DNA of 64,000 nucleotides from Bactericera cockerelli. Its lineage: Eukaryota; Arthropoda; Insecta; Hemiptera; Triozidae. Both the position numbers and the translations under genes were made by a program. Below the pieces are notes generated by a model. That model was not told the DNA's origin and ran no database searches. It was given only the letters and a program-made list of their open reading frames with translations. Shown here piece by piece: positions 53,935-64,000 of the stretch. The stretch lies in NCBI GenBank assembly GCA_024516035.1, contig CM044966.1, positions 17,675,391 through 17,739,390 on the forward strand. The letters are read 5' to 3'. How positions within the stretch are numbered: the stretch's first letter is position 1; the number at the start of each line of letters is the position of its first letter.

Positions 53935-56900
53935 TCTGTTCAAGAGATTGCGATAGGCAATAACCCCACCTTTTAGCTAGGACATCTGTTTATATTTTAT
54001 CTATACTGTTTATTTTTTTCTTGTTTATATTTATATTGTCAAATTTGAATGTTAATTTTTACCATTATTTGTTTGTACTTATGTCCTTTTAATAAAGAGT
54101 TTAATAATAAAAATAATAACATTGTTGGTAAATTCAATGTTTCTTCTTATTCATTTTTCTATTTGGCACATTCAATGGATATAAATTCAAACATTACCTG
54201 CCTAGGTCTGATGAAAGTGTACAATATAGTCAGTGTCATTAGCTTGACAAACACACCAGGACTTGTCAGATGACTCAAGTTTAGGAAAGATCCATTTATT
54301 TGATTATTTATACTTATTTCTAGTAGGTATTTTAAGTGTAACTCTTACAGCTGTATTTATGAACAGAAAATGCCATCTGAGCATGATTTCCTTTAATATT
54401 ACTGGCCAACACCTTGCTTGAGACATTGCTCAGACAAAATTTGCTGTTCATTAATACGGGTGTTGGAGTCGATTTTTTTTTTCTTGAGGTTCATTAACAA
54501 GATTTTTTTTTATGTACAAAAACAAATACAATACTTCCGATTTCTAATATTAGAAATTTCTCGGTAGTAAAATTGTAACTGGAAAAGTGTCTGTGATTAT
54601 CAGATCAGTGAATTTAGGCAACGTCCAGTGAGGATAAGACTTTGTCATTTTATGAGTGATATTTAGTAATTGTCTAATTTAGATTGCAAGCTGAATATTG
54701 TTATTTTCAGTCAAGATGAGGCATATTTTAACATCTACTGTGTTTAGGAGACTGATTCAGGTGCACACAATGTAAAAAATCTCTGAAGAGTCCATTTTCT
54801 AGGTATTTTTTATTACTTTTTTGCCACCCCAAAACTTGATCAGAGAATGGAGGATAGGACTCTTGTCTAAAAATCTAGATCTTAATAATACATTGAGCAA
54901 AGAAACTAAGGAATAAAATTAATAAAGGCAACTTACAGAAATATCCATGGCTCTCGTAAATTTCTGATAACTAATTTTGTGTAGTACAAGTTCGCATATA
55001 ATATGAATTAAAAAATTCAAATACCTATCAAAATCAATTAGGTTTCAACTCCGCCAATCCAAAAAATAATTAATTATATATACAAATTTAAAATTTGGCG
55101 GCTTTCAAAACAAACCGTTTCCTACAAAGAGAATTTTTTTTCCATAACGAGAAACTTAGCCGTATTTTTCTTTCTAACCAAAGTTAACCAAACGGGAATA
55201 AAATGAACCAAACTGGAAGCAAGTCATTTTTCTTTTGGAAGAGGAAAAATTTCCACTTCCAAAGTTAACCAAAGTGGAAGTAGAAAATTCTTGCTTCCAG
55301 TTCTTTTATAGCTTAAGTCCATTGTTTATCTTTAAAAGTAACCAAATGCATTTATTTTTACGAATGACCTTGGAATAAAATGGAAATATTTGGAAGAAAC
55401 CTAACCAGAAATTTTTTTTTGGTTAGAAAGAAAAATAAGACTATGTATTTTAATCTTCCACAATAGTCCAATCGGAGCCGCTCAGATACAAAAGTTCCAA
55501 AGGTAAACTGATGAAAAAGATATTGTAATACTTTTTGGAAAATTCTATAAATACAACATTTTGTTGGCCTTACTGTGGTAAAAATCGAAATTTTTAATTA
55601 AAACTTATGGAGTGGGGTATTGAATGAAAGGTCTCGAGGTCCTCATGCTTGATTGAACATTTATAATGCGATAGTTGAATCTGTGTGAGGTTTACAGTTC
55701 ACAGAACCACTAGTATAAAATTTTCCATCGTCTCCACAAGAACCCAATTTAATTGTTTAATTGTCTGTCCCGGTAGCTCAGTGGTCAAGGCGTCTGACTG
55801 GTAATCCAGCTAGAGGTCGCGGGTTCAAAATCCAGCTGGGACATGACCATAAGTGAATAAGTTACCCTTTCCATCCGGGATTAAGGAGCGCGGTAGCGCT
55901 CCGACCCGCCAAGTCAATCGAAATAGTTCGCGCGCTACCAAGAGTATACTATACCTGCGCGACAGCATAAGTAGCACATTTCATGTAGTTGTAGGAGATT
56001 AATAATACGTCTTGGGCTTACTGCTGGAATAATGGGACTCGTTAGTCCTGATCGGGCAGTAGGTATAAATAAGGCGATATTATTATTATTAGGTATTATT
56101 AAGGGGTCTCGCCCGAAACGTCCATCTGGATAATTCTCTAACAAAATCAGAAGTTCTTAGGAACAACAAGTTTACCCAAGTAAACTTTTCAACCATGCAA
56201 AGCAAATTCAATTTTTTAACGCTCGAGTAGAAGTTTAATCGGTCAATTAATATTTGTGAGACCACCATTGTTTGACGATGCATTACCCCTCTTGTTATCT
56301 ACATCCTCCTTCCAGTCAGTGACACCTCCTTGAAAACGTTATCTTATCAGAAAAGAAAATTGTAAACAGACAACAAACTTTTCTTTTCAAAAATTTCAGT
56401 TTTTCTTATTGAAACAATTTTTTTAATTGAATTTAATAGCATTCATTCATTGCTTTAAGATTAATGTGCCTACGTGTCCTCTAACATTCACTAAGTCAGT
56501 AGAAATCATGAATTTTTTGATGAAATCGATTTTCCAGCCAAGGCAAGTATTGGACCATCATAATAAAAATTTGGGTCAAGAAGTCTCGATAGTTTACTAC
56601 CCACTCACACCAATTTTTTGAGAGTGGTTGTTACCCTAAAATATTTCAAGTTCCACAGTGCTTCACATGTAACAAATTAGTTAGATCTAGGTAATATCTT
56701 CAAAACAAAACTAGTGAACACTTGTATGGGTTTGATGAGTAGGGTTGTATTTATCAATGCATTTTGAACCAGTGAAAACCTTTAAAAGATAAGTGTGTCT
56801 AAGAGCTGATAGAAAACAAGATTAAAGTTAAGATAAACCAGACTGTCCTTCAACTAGGGTTATAGTGCTTTGTGATTGGTTGGAACTCCAACCAACTTGA

Positions 56901-57774
56901 AGTAGGCACTCTTATCCAAAGTGTATGGATTGTAGTTTCTAGTCAACAATACAAATTTCAATGTTTCTGCCAATGCTCTGATCCAAATATGTGTGTGCAA
57001 ACACATTGAAAATTATGTTATTTACTAGAAACTATGATCCATACACTCCAGATAAGTGTTTGTGGATGCACCACATGAGAGCAATCTGACTGTGATAATT
57101 CAGACTGAAAATAAAATCAACCATCATACGTCATTTGTTTACAATGTCACCTGAATAAATTATGTTAGGAGATGTTATCTTTTAGATCCAGTGTGCACTA
57201 CAAGAAGGTGAACTGACATCACACCCCAATAATTAAATATAAATCAATGATAATAATAATAACACTCTTTAGTGGAAGGTAACCACCAGGTGAAGGGAAT
57301 GCTCAAAGAATTTTCTACCACCTTACCCTCAGAGATTTAATATTATGTGGTCACTAACTCAAATTAATGAGGAAAAATTCATGCACTGGGTGTGATTGAA
57401 ACCAACAGACACTATCTTCATTACTAGACTAGCACCTTAACTACCTGTCTACCAGTAGAATTACAGCTCATTGGGGGTGAGTGGTGTCAATTAGTTATAA
57501 TGTACTAGTGTCTAGATCCGGGAAGCTACCAGCATTACTAGACTATTGTGTTAATCACTTGGCTACCAGTGCATGGATATGGAATGATCAACAAGGTAAT
57601 AATTCAATAATTTTAAATTAAATATTATCATTACTCAAAATACGTACCTTTCTTTTTTCCAGATGACTTGTTTTTACGGAAGAAATAAACATGACGGGTC
57701 CACCAAAAAACAGCTTACACCAGAACTTTTTAAATAATCATCCTCTACAAAGTTGCAAAGGAAAGTGATTCAAA
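53935..57774. other. Divergent intergenic region
   Basis: Between the minus-strand KDM5-like start and the plus-strand RIC1 start. Holds a LINE-like tail (53940-54115), a J fragment (54505-54575), a composite repeat with SINE-A (55440-56098) and a SINE-F (57250-57460). 56400-57200 shows nothing I recognise. Promoters of both genes should lie here; I see no convincing core motif. Confidence 0.55.
55440..56098 (+). mobile_element. Composite repeat with SINE-A and nested insert
   Basis: 55440-55750 matches the complement of 7755-8570. SINE-A follows (TGTCCCGGTAGCTCAGTGGT) and is interrupted at about 55885-55999 by GC-rich sequence starting GGAGCGCGGTAGCGCTCCGA, with ATTA on both sides. Confidence 0.8.
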
Positions 57775-57930
57775 ATGTATTTCCCCATTGGCTGGCCTAG
57801 GGTCCTCAATGTTCCCAAGTGTAAAGAGAGGCAGAGTGACGATCATCAGTTTGAATCCATTGTTTGCAATCGAGACAGAGTTTTGTTTGCAATACTCAGT
57901 AATCACACACTTTCCATTTGGTACTGTAAA
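57775..57930 (+). CDS. RIC1: RIC1 exon 1 (start codon)
   Basis: 52 codons from ATG to IWYCK, donor AAA|GTAAGT. It matches the conserved RIC1 N-terminus. A CTTTCTTTTTTCCAG at 57650-57664 could be an acceptor for a 5'UTR exon upstream. Confidence 0.93.
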
Positions 57931-60900
57931 GTAAGTATGAAAATAATTTAAAAAAATAAAATTCTCTTGATTTTCAGACAGTTAACTCTTTGCGGCACGG
58001 TGGTCCCAAGGAGGACCACATAAAATGGTACCCTTACTGCACGGGCCCTCCTGACTTGTTGTGCCCTGTGAATGCTACGACAATGTCCGACTACAGCCAA
58101 AAACTTTTATCCAATAGGAAGAAGCTTGAGTGGTCCCTGGCTGAGTGAAGGGTGCTGAGACGATACTAAAGACAGTTCTCATATGGACCACCGTGCAGTA
58201 AGGTACATTTTCCAAGCGGTCTTTCTGGGGACCACCGTGCCGGAAAGGTTATTAAAAAAAATCTGAGCTGTGCCGCAAAGAGTTAAAAGAAGAAAAATAA
58301 AAAAAACAAAACAAAGCCATCCAGAAGTCAAAACAAGCGTCCATATAATCCTCTCACCACCGTGATTTAGGTATCTATACCTATCTCACGGACACGAAAT
58401 TATTATTATATGGTGCCTCGTTCTTCTGCTCTGAATGAGCTGTTTTGTATTCAGTAATTTGAATAAATACATATATTGTTTTATAAAAAAAAGTTATTCA
58501 CAAAATCACATGTTCTTAGGAAATCTATTTTAAAGTTAAAGTTATCATATTTGTGTTAATCACTTTTGTGATATCATAACTACTCAAACTTGCTTTACCA
58601 AATCTACACCAAAACCGGGACTTGAAGACCACTGAGGTTGGTGTAGGAAATTCTACTATACCTAGTAAACTAGTTAAACTAAAAAAAATCAATTATTTAG
58701 GCAACCAAGACTTTTTATATTAATCTGGACTTGCTAAAAATTGAGAAATTGGTTAAGCCTAAAATTAAATAAACTGGCTGTCAATATCACATATTTTTCC
58801 GTATCCCTCAAAAAGAAGCCTGTTGTGACTATTTTGCAACTTTTTAAATAACTATTAAGGTAAGAAGTGTTTAATAAAAATGATGAACAGGGTTATTATA
58901 TTTTTTCATTATTGCTAACCATCCTAGATGTACCCAAGTTGCCAGAGGATGCTTGATTTCTGCCACTGGTGACTCAACTATTACTGTTATCAAGAAATTA
59001 ATATAAAATTTGTAATCAGCATCTGAAAAACATTGGATATGATATGTCACAACCCCCATCTAGGATAAATACCTAATAATAAAGTCAACAATTTTTTTGT
59101 TTTTGTTGTTAAATATGTGAAGTCAGAGATTTTAAACCTCATTCCATTTTTGTCAATATTATCTAAACCTTCACATTACTTGCATTGCAGCCATGTCTTC
59201 CCATCACCTCTCACACGCGAGACCACCAGAGTATGCAGGACTTTGGAGAAAACTCTTTGGTCCAGTGGAAGCCAGATTCCAGCATGCTGGTTGTGTCCGT
59301 AAGTTCAGAACCATTTCACCCAATCTCATCCTCCATGGTGTAAAGTTTGTAATTATCACCCAATCTCATCCTCCATGGTGTAAAGTTTGTAATTACTGCT
59401 CGTAGTCCAGAGATCCTAAGTTCAATTCCTAGTTTAGCGGAGAATTCGTAGGCATAAACTATGAATATAGTATTTCATAAACAATTTAACATGGCAATCT
59501 TCATTATACTATGAAATACATCTACATATATGTAGTATCTAATATTTTATTATTATTTTTCTATGTAACTACTTATATTGTAACATTTAATTGTACTAAT
59601 GTAATGCTTATACTATTGACATTGTAAGATGCCGAAAGGCTTTATTTACAATAAAATATATATTCTATTCTAACAGAAAATTCTGTTCCCCCAAACATGT
59701 GAGGTTGGCCAACTAAGGTAGACTTTATCTTAGGAGGTGTTATTATTATTGTAAAAAACATAAATTTATGAAATAATTAATTCAAATTAAAAAAAAAAAT
59801 CAAAACATCTGGCCCAACCTAGGCTGGGTGATGTTAATGGTAGCTATCTTAAAACAGGACGTTGAAACCAAATAGAATCAACTGGTAACAAATGATCTAA
59901 TTAGGATGAAACATCAATTAGTTAGTTTACTTTTATTAATATAGAAGTGAGGGTTTCACTGAAAACCCTACAACCAGGTCAGATAATAATAATAATAACT
60001 TATGTCCTAGTTCTCGGGTAGTTTCTGATGGAAAAAGGTCAGAAGATTATGATTTTTTTTTGATACTGTTCAAGGATGATTAACTAACATATTCTTAAGT
60101 TTTTTGACCTTGAGAACCCTGTGCAAAATCAGGAGGTGCGAGAAACTATAAAAAAAAAACAATTGTATAAGTTTTAAAAAAAGTTATCATATTTGTGTCA
60201 ATGACTTTTGTGATATCACAACTACTCAAACTCACTTGAACCACCTTATTGCTCAAGCTACTAGTTGGTTACAAAAAAAACCAAGACTCACCTTTAGCAT
60301 TGCCATTGGAGTCTTGGTCGGACTTGTTACTAGTCGAGGATTTCTTGAACCACTGACCTCCAGGTTACAAGCCAGCTGCCTTATCGATCAAGCTACTGAA
60401 GTCGGTTTAAAAAAAGAAAGAAAATAATTATAACTTTTTTTTTCTCAAATAATCAAATTTACATTTTTTTTTTATATATTTTTACATAAAACTTCAGTGT
60501 TAGAATAAGTTATTGTTTTCTTACAGACAACTCTGGGCTACTTGATATTCTACAAGCTAGAAGTTGACAGCTCAGTGAAGGGACTCTACGAGCAGGTGGA
60601 CTCCCCGCAGCCAACCCTGTGCCGGGAGACTGTGGAGCTTTTCACCAAAGAGAACATTCCATGCCTGCTTCTGTCTGTGGTAAGATGTTTTTTTTTTTTT
60701 TTTTTTTTTTTTTTAGGTAAGTGTGCCCCGGAACCGCTTTCGCATTACTTCAGGGCACTTTACCTTTACATCCATGCCATTCCGGAAACGGAAATTTTCG
60801 GTTAGAAATTTCCACTCCGGCCGGTATTTGAACCCGCAACCTCCGGGTCAGTAACCAATGCTCTTAACCACTGAGGTCGATGTTAGAAATCGAAAGTATT

Positions 60901-62412
60901 GTGTTTGTTTTCGTAAAAAATCAGCTCATATTTGTTTCACAACTAGGTACATAAATATCAATAACAAAAAATGTTTTTAACTATTTATAAAATAAAAATT
61001 TATTAAAAAAATCTAAATATCTGGCCCAACCTAGGCTGGGTGATTCCATGCCTGCTTCTGTCTGTGGCAAGATGTTAGAAATCGAAAGCATTGTGTTTGT
61101 TTTCGTAAAAAATCAGTTTCATATTTGTTTCACAACTACATAAATATGGCATAAAGGTATGGCAGCATAAAGTCCTCCTAGAATTTTAAAATTTTAAACA
61201 TCAAAATTTCAAGTCAAAATTCTAGGAAGACACAACATCCAAAGAAGGCGTTTCAAAGACAAGCTCAATAAGGAGATGAGTGGAGAAAAACTATTTTTTT
61301 TTTAAAATAAAAGACAAAAAAGTTTGCGAAGTAATATAATAATAATAAATATCAATAACAAAAAATGTTTTTAACTATTTATAAAATATAAGAAATGCCT
61401 TCCAAATCTGAGGAACAAGGCACTGTGCCCATCACAGCTGCTGCATTTCCTCTCTGGATTCACAGAGAAATCCTCTGTTTCAAAAAGGAGGTTGATCTTT
61501 GTAAAAAATAATATTATTTTGCTGCGATTTCAATTTTTTTTTATACGTTTTTTGATATCTCATTGGTATATACAGAAATGGAGTTGCCAAATAAAGTTCA
61601 TTTGGCATGTGTAGACAATTATAATAAAAACCTGGATATAAGAACAAAAATTTCCGGTCCCTTGAATTCTCTTATATCCTGATGTGACTGTTGTTGTTGA
61701 GTGATGGTCTCCAGCCAACTTTATTTCAAAGTTGGCGCGTCCTGAACCACATATTTCTATGTGCGATCAACCATAATGAGGACTTGCACTTTTCTTTATA
61801 AGCCAATAAACCCTTAGAAAACTGCAAGCTAGCCTGGCTTGTAAGGTTCGCTAATCTGTTCTCTGTTTATAGTTTCTGTTAGTGTATTCTGTTTATAGTT
61901 ATGTGACTGTATTCGTAATGTGTGTTTCAGATCACCCAAGTGGTGGTCCCTTGATTTCTCTTAAATCCAGATGTGACTGTATATTTTTTTTTTTACACTT
62001 TATTAATAGGAGATACATTATATACAACATAGATAAAGACAAATTAAAATACAATATAATAGAAGAAAAAAATAAAGAAAAAATAAATAAATATATACAT
62101 AATATATGTCCTAACTAAAGGGCGGGGTTATTGCCTTTAGCAATAAAAAAAAGGGTTGGCAATCCACCCAACCCTTTTTTTTTGTTGTATTTTTGTATAA
62201 ACACCCAACACTGTATTCGTACTGTGTGTTTCAGATCACCCAAGTGGCAGTCCCGGGTTCGATTCCGGCCATGGTCGGGATTCGGGACGAACTAGTGGTG
62301 ACGTCATCGAGTGCGCAGGTGTGGCGGTACAGGTGGGACGGGCACCTCAATAGGGACTACTGTCTGGATCTGAGGCGCATCCCGTTCTGCACAGACCAGC
62401 AGGTGTCCAAAG
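57775..62412 (+). CDS. RIC1: RIC1 (Rab6 GEF subunit), N-terminal part, 4 exons
   Basis: RIC1 pairs with RGP1 as the guanine-nucleotide exchange factor for Rab6 at the Golgi. Its N-terminus is a beta-propeller. Four exons join in phase: 57775-57930, 59191-59298, 60527-60679, 62235-62412. They begin MYFPIGWPRVLNVP, comparable to MYFPVGWPKVL of the fly Rich protein. They continue through SIVCNRDRVLFAIL, TLSIWYCK, VQWKPDSSMLVVS, TLGYLIFYKLEVD and VWRYRWDGHLNRDYCLDLRR. About 198 residues of a roughly 1,400-residue protein are present; the rest lies to the right. The start is fixed by the family N-terminus. Gene and start are confident from recalled family sequence. Confidence 0.93.
57982..58286. 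mobile_element. piggyBac-like MITE (TTAA target)
   Basis: TTAA-CTCTTTGCGGCACGG at the left and GTGCCGCAAAGAG-TTAA at the right, with inner CGGTGGTCCC / GGGGACCACCG. 305 bp, in RIC1 intron 1. Confidence 0.82.
59191..59298 (+). CDS. RIC1: RIC1 exon 2
   Basis: 36 codons, phase 0, acceptor CTTGCATTGCAG, donor TCC|GTAAGT. Encodes PCLPITSHTR, then GENSLVQWKPDSSMLVVS, the WKPDS(S/T)M motif of the family. An ATG in another frame at 59193 is a decoy. Confidence 0.93.
59317..59395 (+). repeat. Two-copy repeat next to RIC1 exon 2 donor
   Basis: CACCCAATCTCATCCTCCAT and GGTGTAAAGTTTGTAATTA occur twice in tandem, starting 18 bp after the donor, then fuse to a SINE-D fragment (TGCTCGTAGTCCAGAGATCC). Confidence 0.9.
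60527..60679 (+). CDS. RIC1: RIC1 exon 3
   Basis: 51 codons, TTLGYLIFYKLEVD to NIPCLLLSV, acceptor TTGTTTTCTTACAG, donor GTG|GTAAGA. A SINE with a long T tract follows the donor by six bases. The exon end plus donor is copied at 61043-61076. Confidence 0.93.
60700..60885 (-). mobile_element. tRNA-derived SINE, minus copy of 550-745 family
   Basis: Starts with poly(T), AGGTAAGTGTGCCCCGGAAC, ends GTTACTGACCCGG/CCACTGAGG complement. It directly follows the RIC1 exon 3 donor. Confidence 0.82.
61043..61076 (+). pseudogene. Copy of RIC1 exon 3 end with mutated donor
   Basis: Repeats ATTCCATGCCTGCTTCTGTC and the bases after it, but the donor reads GTGGCAAGATGTT instead of GTGGTAAGATGTT. It abuts the LINE-like motif GGCCCAACCTAGGCTGGGTG. 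Confidence 0.85.
61690..61880 (+). mobile_element. Element H copy
   Basis: GAGTGATGGTCTCCAGCCAA, ACCACATATTTCTATGTGCG, GCCTGGCTTGTAAGG. It lies just left of the exon 4 acceptor copy. Confidence 0.78.
61907..61950 (+). pseudogene. Copy of RIC1 exon 4 acceptor and first bases
   Basis: Repeats the intron end and exon start (TGTGTTTCAG|ATCACCCAAG) about 300 bp before the real exon 4, then runs into unrelated sequence with a TGA. A potential decoy acceptor. Confidence 0.85.
61985..62180 (-). mobile_element. LINE-like 3' tail, minus orientation
   Basis: Poly(T), CTTTATTAATAGGAGA, A-rich stretch, then GTCCTAACTAAAGGGCGGGG and TTATTGCC; it ends with a short AAAGGGTTGG/CCAACCCTTT hairpin 55 bp before exon 4. 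Confidence 0.72.
62235..62412 (+). CDS. RIC1: RIC1 exon 4
   Basis: 59 codons plus one base, acceptor GTGTGTTTCAG, donor AAAG|GTAATA. Encodes ITQVAVPGSIPAMVGIRDEL, then VWRYRWDGHLNRDYCLDLRR and IPFCTDQQVSK. It contains GGTTCGATTCC, which looks like a tRNA B box but is coding here. Fragments of this exon occur on both sides. Confidence 0.93.
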
Positions 62413-62602
62413 GTAATAATAATAATAGAAAATCTTTTCAAGGGTACAAGGAAAGGGAGACGAAGAAAACAGGAGCCCCCTGGACAGAAGAGAGAAAGAA
62501 ACAACATGGCGAAAGAATGAGAAAATATTGGTCAGAAAGAAAAAAGAAGAAATGAGTACATCGTGCTTTATCGTTTTCCGTGGTCCAAGCTGGCCAAAAT
62601 CG

Positions 62603-62638
<36 letters not shown>

Positions 62639-62995
62639 GAAAATCTTATAAGGGCAAAGTTTTATCAGTAAAGCTATTAAGCCCAGAACGTAAAGCTATT
62701 AAGCGTAAAGCTATTCTCTCACGTCACTTATTGCTGTTATTTAGTGACACACAATATCTTGTGTGAATCGGGTAACAGTGTAGACGTTAGTAAAAAAATA
62801 AAAAATAATAATAATAGACAATCTTATAAGGGCAAAGTTTTATAAGTAAAGCTATTAAGCCCAGAACGTAAAGCTATTAAGCCCAGAACTAAGTCCAAAG
62901 GTAAGTCCTCAAGGGTTGAATGGCCTATAAAGGTTTATATTATTATAAGTCTATGAATAATTTATAATTTTAAAAAATTTAACTAAGTAACTAAG

Positions 62996-63090
62996 CTTGT
63001 GGTGACGTCATCGAGTGCGCAGGTGTGGCGGTACAGGTGGGACGGGCACCTGAACCGGGACTGCATAGACCAGCAGGTGTCCAAAGGTAA
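62996..63090 (+). pseudogene. Copy of RIC1 exon 4 3' part with 30-bp deletion
   Basis: Repeats GTGGTGACGTCATCGAGTGC through CAGCAGGTGTCCAAAG|GTAAA. Thirty bases (10 codons, DYCLDLRRIPF region) are missing. The donor is intact. No acceptor gives the RIC1 frame. Confidence 0.88.
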
Positions 63091-64000
63091 ATTTAGTTTT
63101 TTTTTGTTTTAATTTTTTTTAAATTTTTTTTATTTTTTATATTTTTTGTTTACAGAGGACCCATCCTAAGCCATTTTTATTTGGCTTCTAAGATGTCCTC
63201 AAGGGTTAATAAAGAATATAATCTTTTTATAAATAATTTTTTTTTTAAAAAATAAATCATTGAGTAAACCCACACTTCTTAATTCTACACGCTATGATTG
63301 TACCATCAATTTGTAATTTTATCTGTACTCATAATTATTGTAATTTTATTCTGTAAAATAAAACCTATCACTTTAGTGGTGGCAATTGTTAAAAAATAAA
63401 GAGTTAAATAATAAAAAAAAGTTATAATATTTGTGTAAATCACTTTCGTGATATTACAACTACTCAAACTCGCTTTGCTAAATCTACGCTGAAACCGGGA
63501 CTTGAACCACCGACCTCCAGGTTACAAGTCCGCCGCCTTATCGATCAAGCTACTGAGGTCGGAAAATTGTTTTAAAAAAATAAAGAGTTAAATAATAATA
63601 AAAAAAAGTTATCATATTTGTGTTAATCACTTTCGTGATATCACAACTACTCAAACTCGGTTTACTAAATCTACGCTGAAACCGGAACTTGAACCACCGA
63701 CCTCCAGGTTACAAGTCCGCTGCCTTATCGATCTTAGTTTTATATACTGTTGTATTTTACGAGACCTAAGTTTTATTTTATACTAGAATAAGATAGGCAA
63801 ATCGTGAAAAATGGGTAGTTCCCGTTAATTAATTTAAAAAAAAAACAGTTAAATAGTAATAATAATAATAACAAGACCTAAAGTTCAAACTGGCCCGAAT
63901 CTACAACTTGAGCTCCGTATTAGTAATACCTATTGTAATAAGTTCCAACGGATTGGTGCACAAGAACTGTAAATCCCAACTAGAACAGTGTGGCCTTAAA
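63091..64000. other. RIC1 intron 4, no further exon seen
   Basis: A/T-rich sequence, two minus-strand SINE-B copies (63420-63562, 63609-63732) preceded by similar TAAAGAGTTAAATAATA, and nothing else recognised. The next RIC1 exon is beyond the window. Confidence 0.6.

Noticed and set aside
57650..57720. Alternative first exon (MFISSVKTSHLEKRK) of the KDM5-like gene
   Set aside because: Its donor phase (0) does not match the phase 2 needed by exon 2; no other open frame ends in phase 2 there.
59193..59302. Separate small protein starting MSSHHLSHARPPEYAG
   Set aside because: The other frame continues RIC1 with the WKPDS motif and phase 0 on both sides.
62270..62290. tRNA B box in RIC1 exon 4 as a SINE insertion
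   Set aside because: GGTTCGATTCC is there, but flanking residues match the RIC1 family and the frame is intact; treated as coincidence.

Overview
Organism and composition. This is a eukaryotic nuclear window: AT-rich, with genes split into small exons at GT/AG junctions and introns packed with tRNA-derived SINEs, LINE 3' tails, foldback elements and minisatellites. RIC1 exon sequence resembles the insect orthologue (Drosophila Rich), so I infer an arthropod, most likely an insect and possibly a sap-feeding hemipteran. The order is a guess. || Layout. (1) 945-5852, plus strand: the last three coding exons of snurportin-1 (SNUPN), the import adaptor for m3G-capped snRNPs. (2) 5853-15219: intergenic, between convergent gene ends, filled with repeats. 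(3) 15220-53934, minus strand: a gene of 25 well-supported exons plus a candidate first exon. It encodes about 1,870 residues with the full KDM5/Lid order JmjN-ARID-PHD1-JmjC-C5HC2-PLU1-PHD2-PHD3. Every exon is open and all splice phases agree. The JmjC core aligns without gaps to KDM5, but two of the three Fe(II) ligands are replaced (HxE becomes RQE; the distal His becomes Lys). PHD2 and PHD3 keep all zinc ligands, and PHD1 has the expected Cys pairs. It looks like a catalytically dead, histone-reading KDM5 paralogue. (4) 53935-57774: a divergent intergenic region of repeats. (5) 57775-62412, plus strand: the first four coding exons of RIC1, a subunit of the Ric1-Rgp1 GEF for Rab6; the gene runs off the right edge. 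|| Most unusual property. Many 5' splice sites have been copied. Exon ends with their GT donor are the seeds of tandem arrays with units of 30, 37, 56, 57, 84 and 109 bp, or have one nearby copy. This is seen at eight or more donors of the KDM5-like gene and at donors of SNUPN and RIC1. The terminal PHD3 exon is itself tandemly copied five times, only the last copy being complete. Exon fragments of the KDM5-like gene and of RIC1 also lie in introns, several of them joined to SINE or LINE pieces. || How the genes relate. The three genes are unrelated housekeeping or chromatin genes; I see no operon-like or functional cluster. The rest is at least six tRNA-headed SINE families, three non-tRNA dispersed families, two LINE-like 3' ends, two 300-bp TTAA-flanked piggyBac-like MITEs, several mariner-like or foldback MITEs and a 2.7-kb inverted repeat. 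Names such as SINE-A are my own labels.
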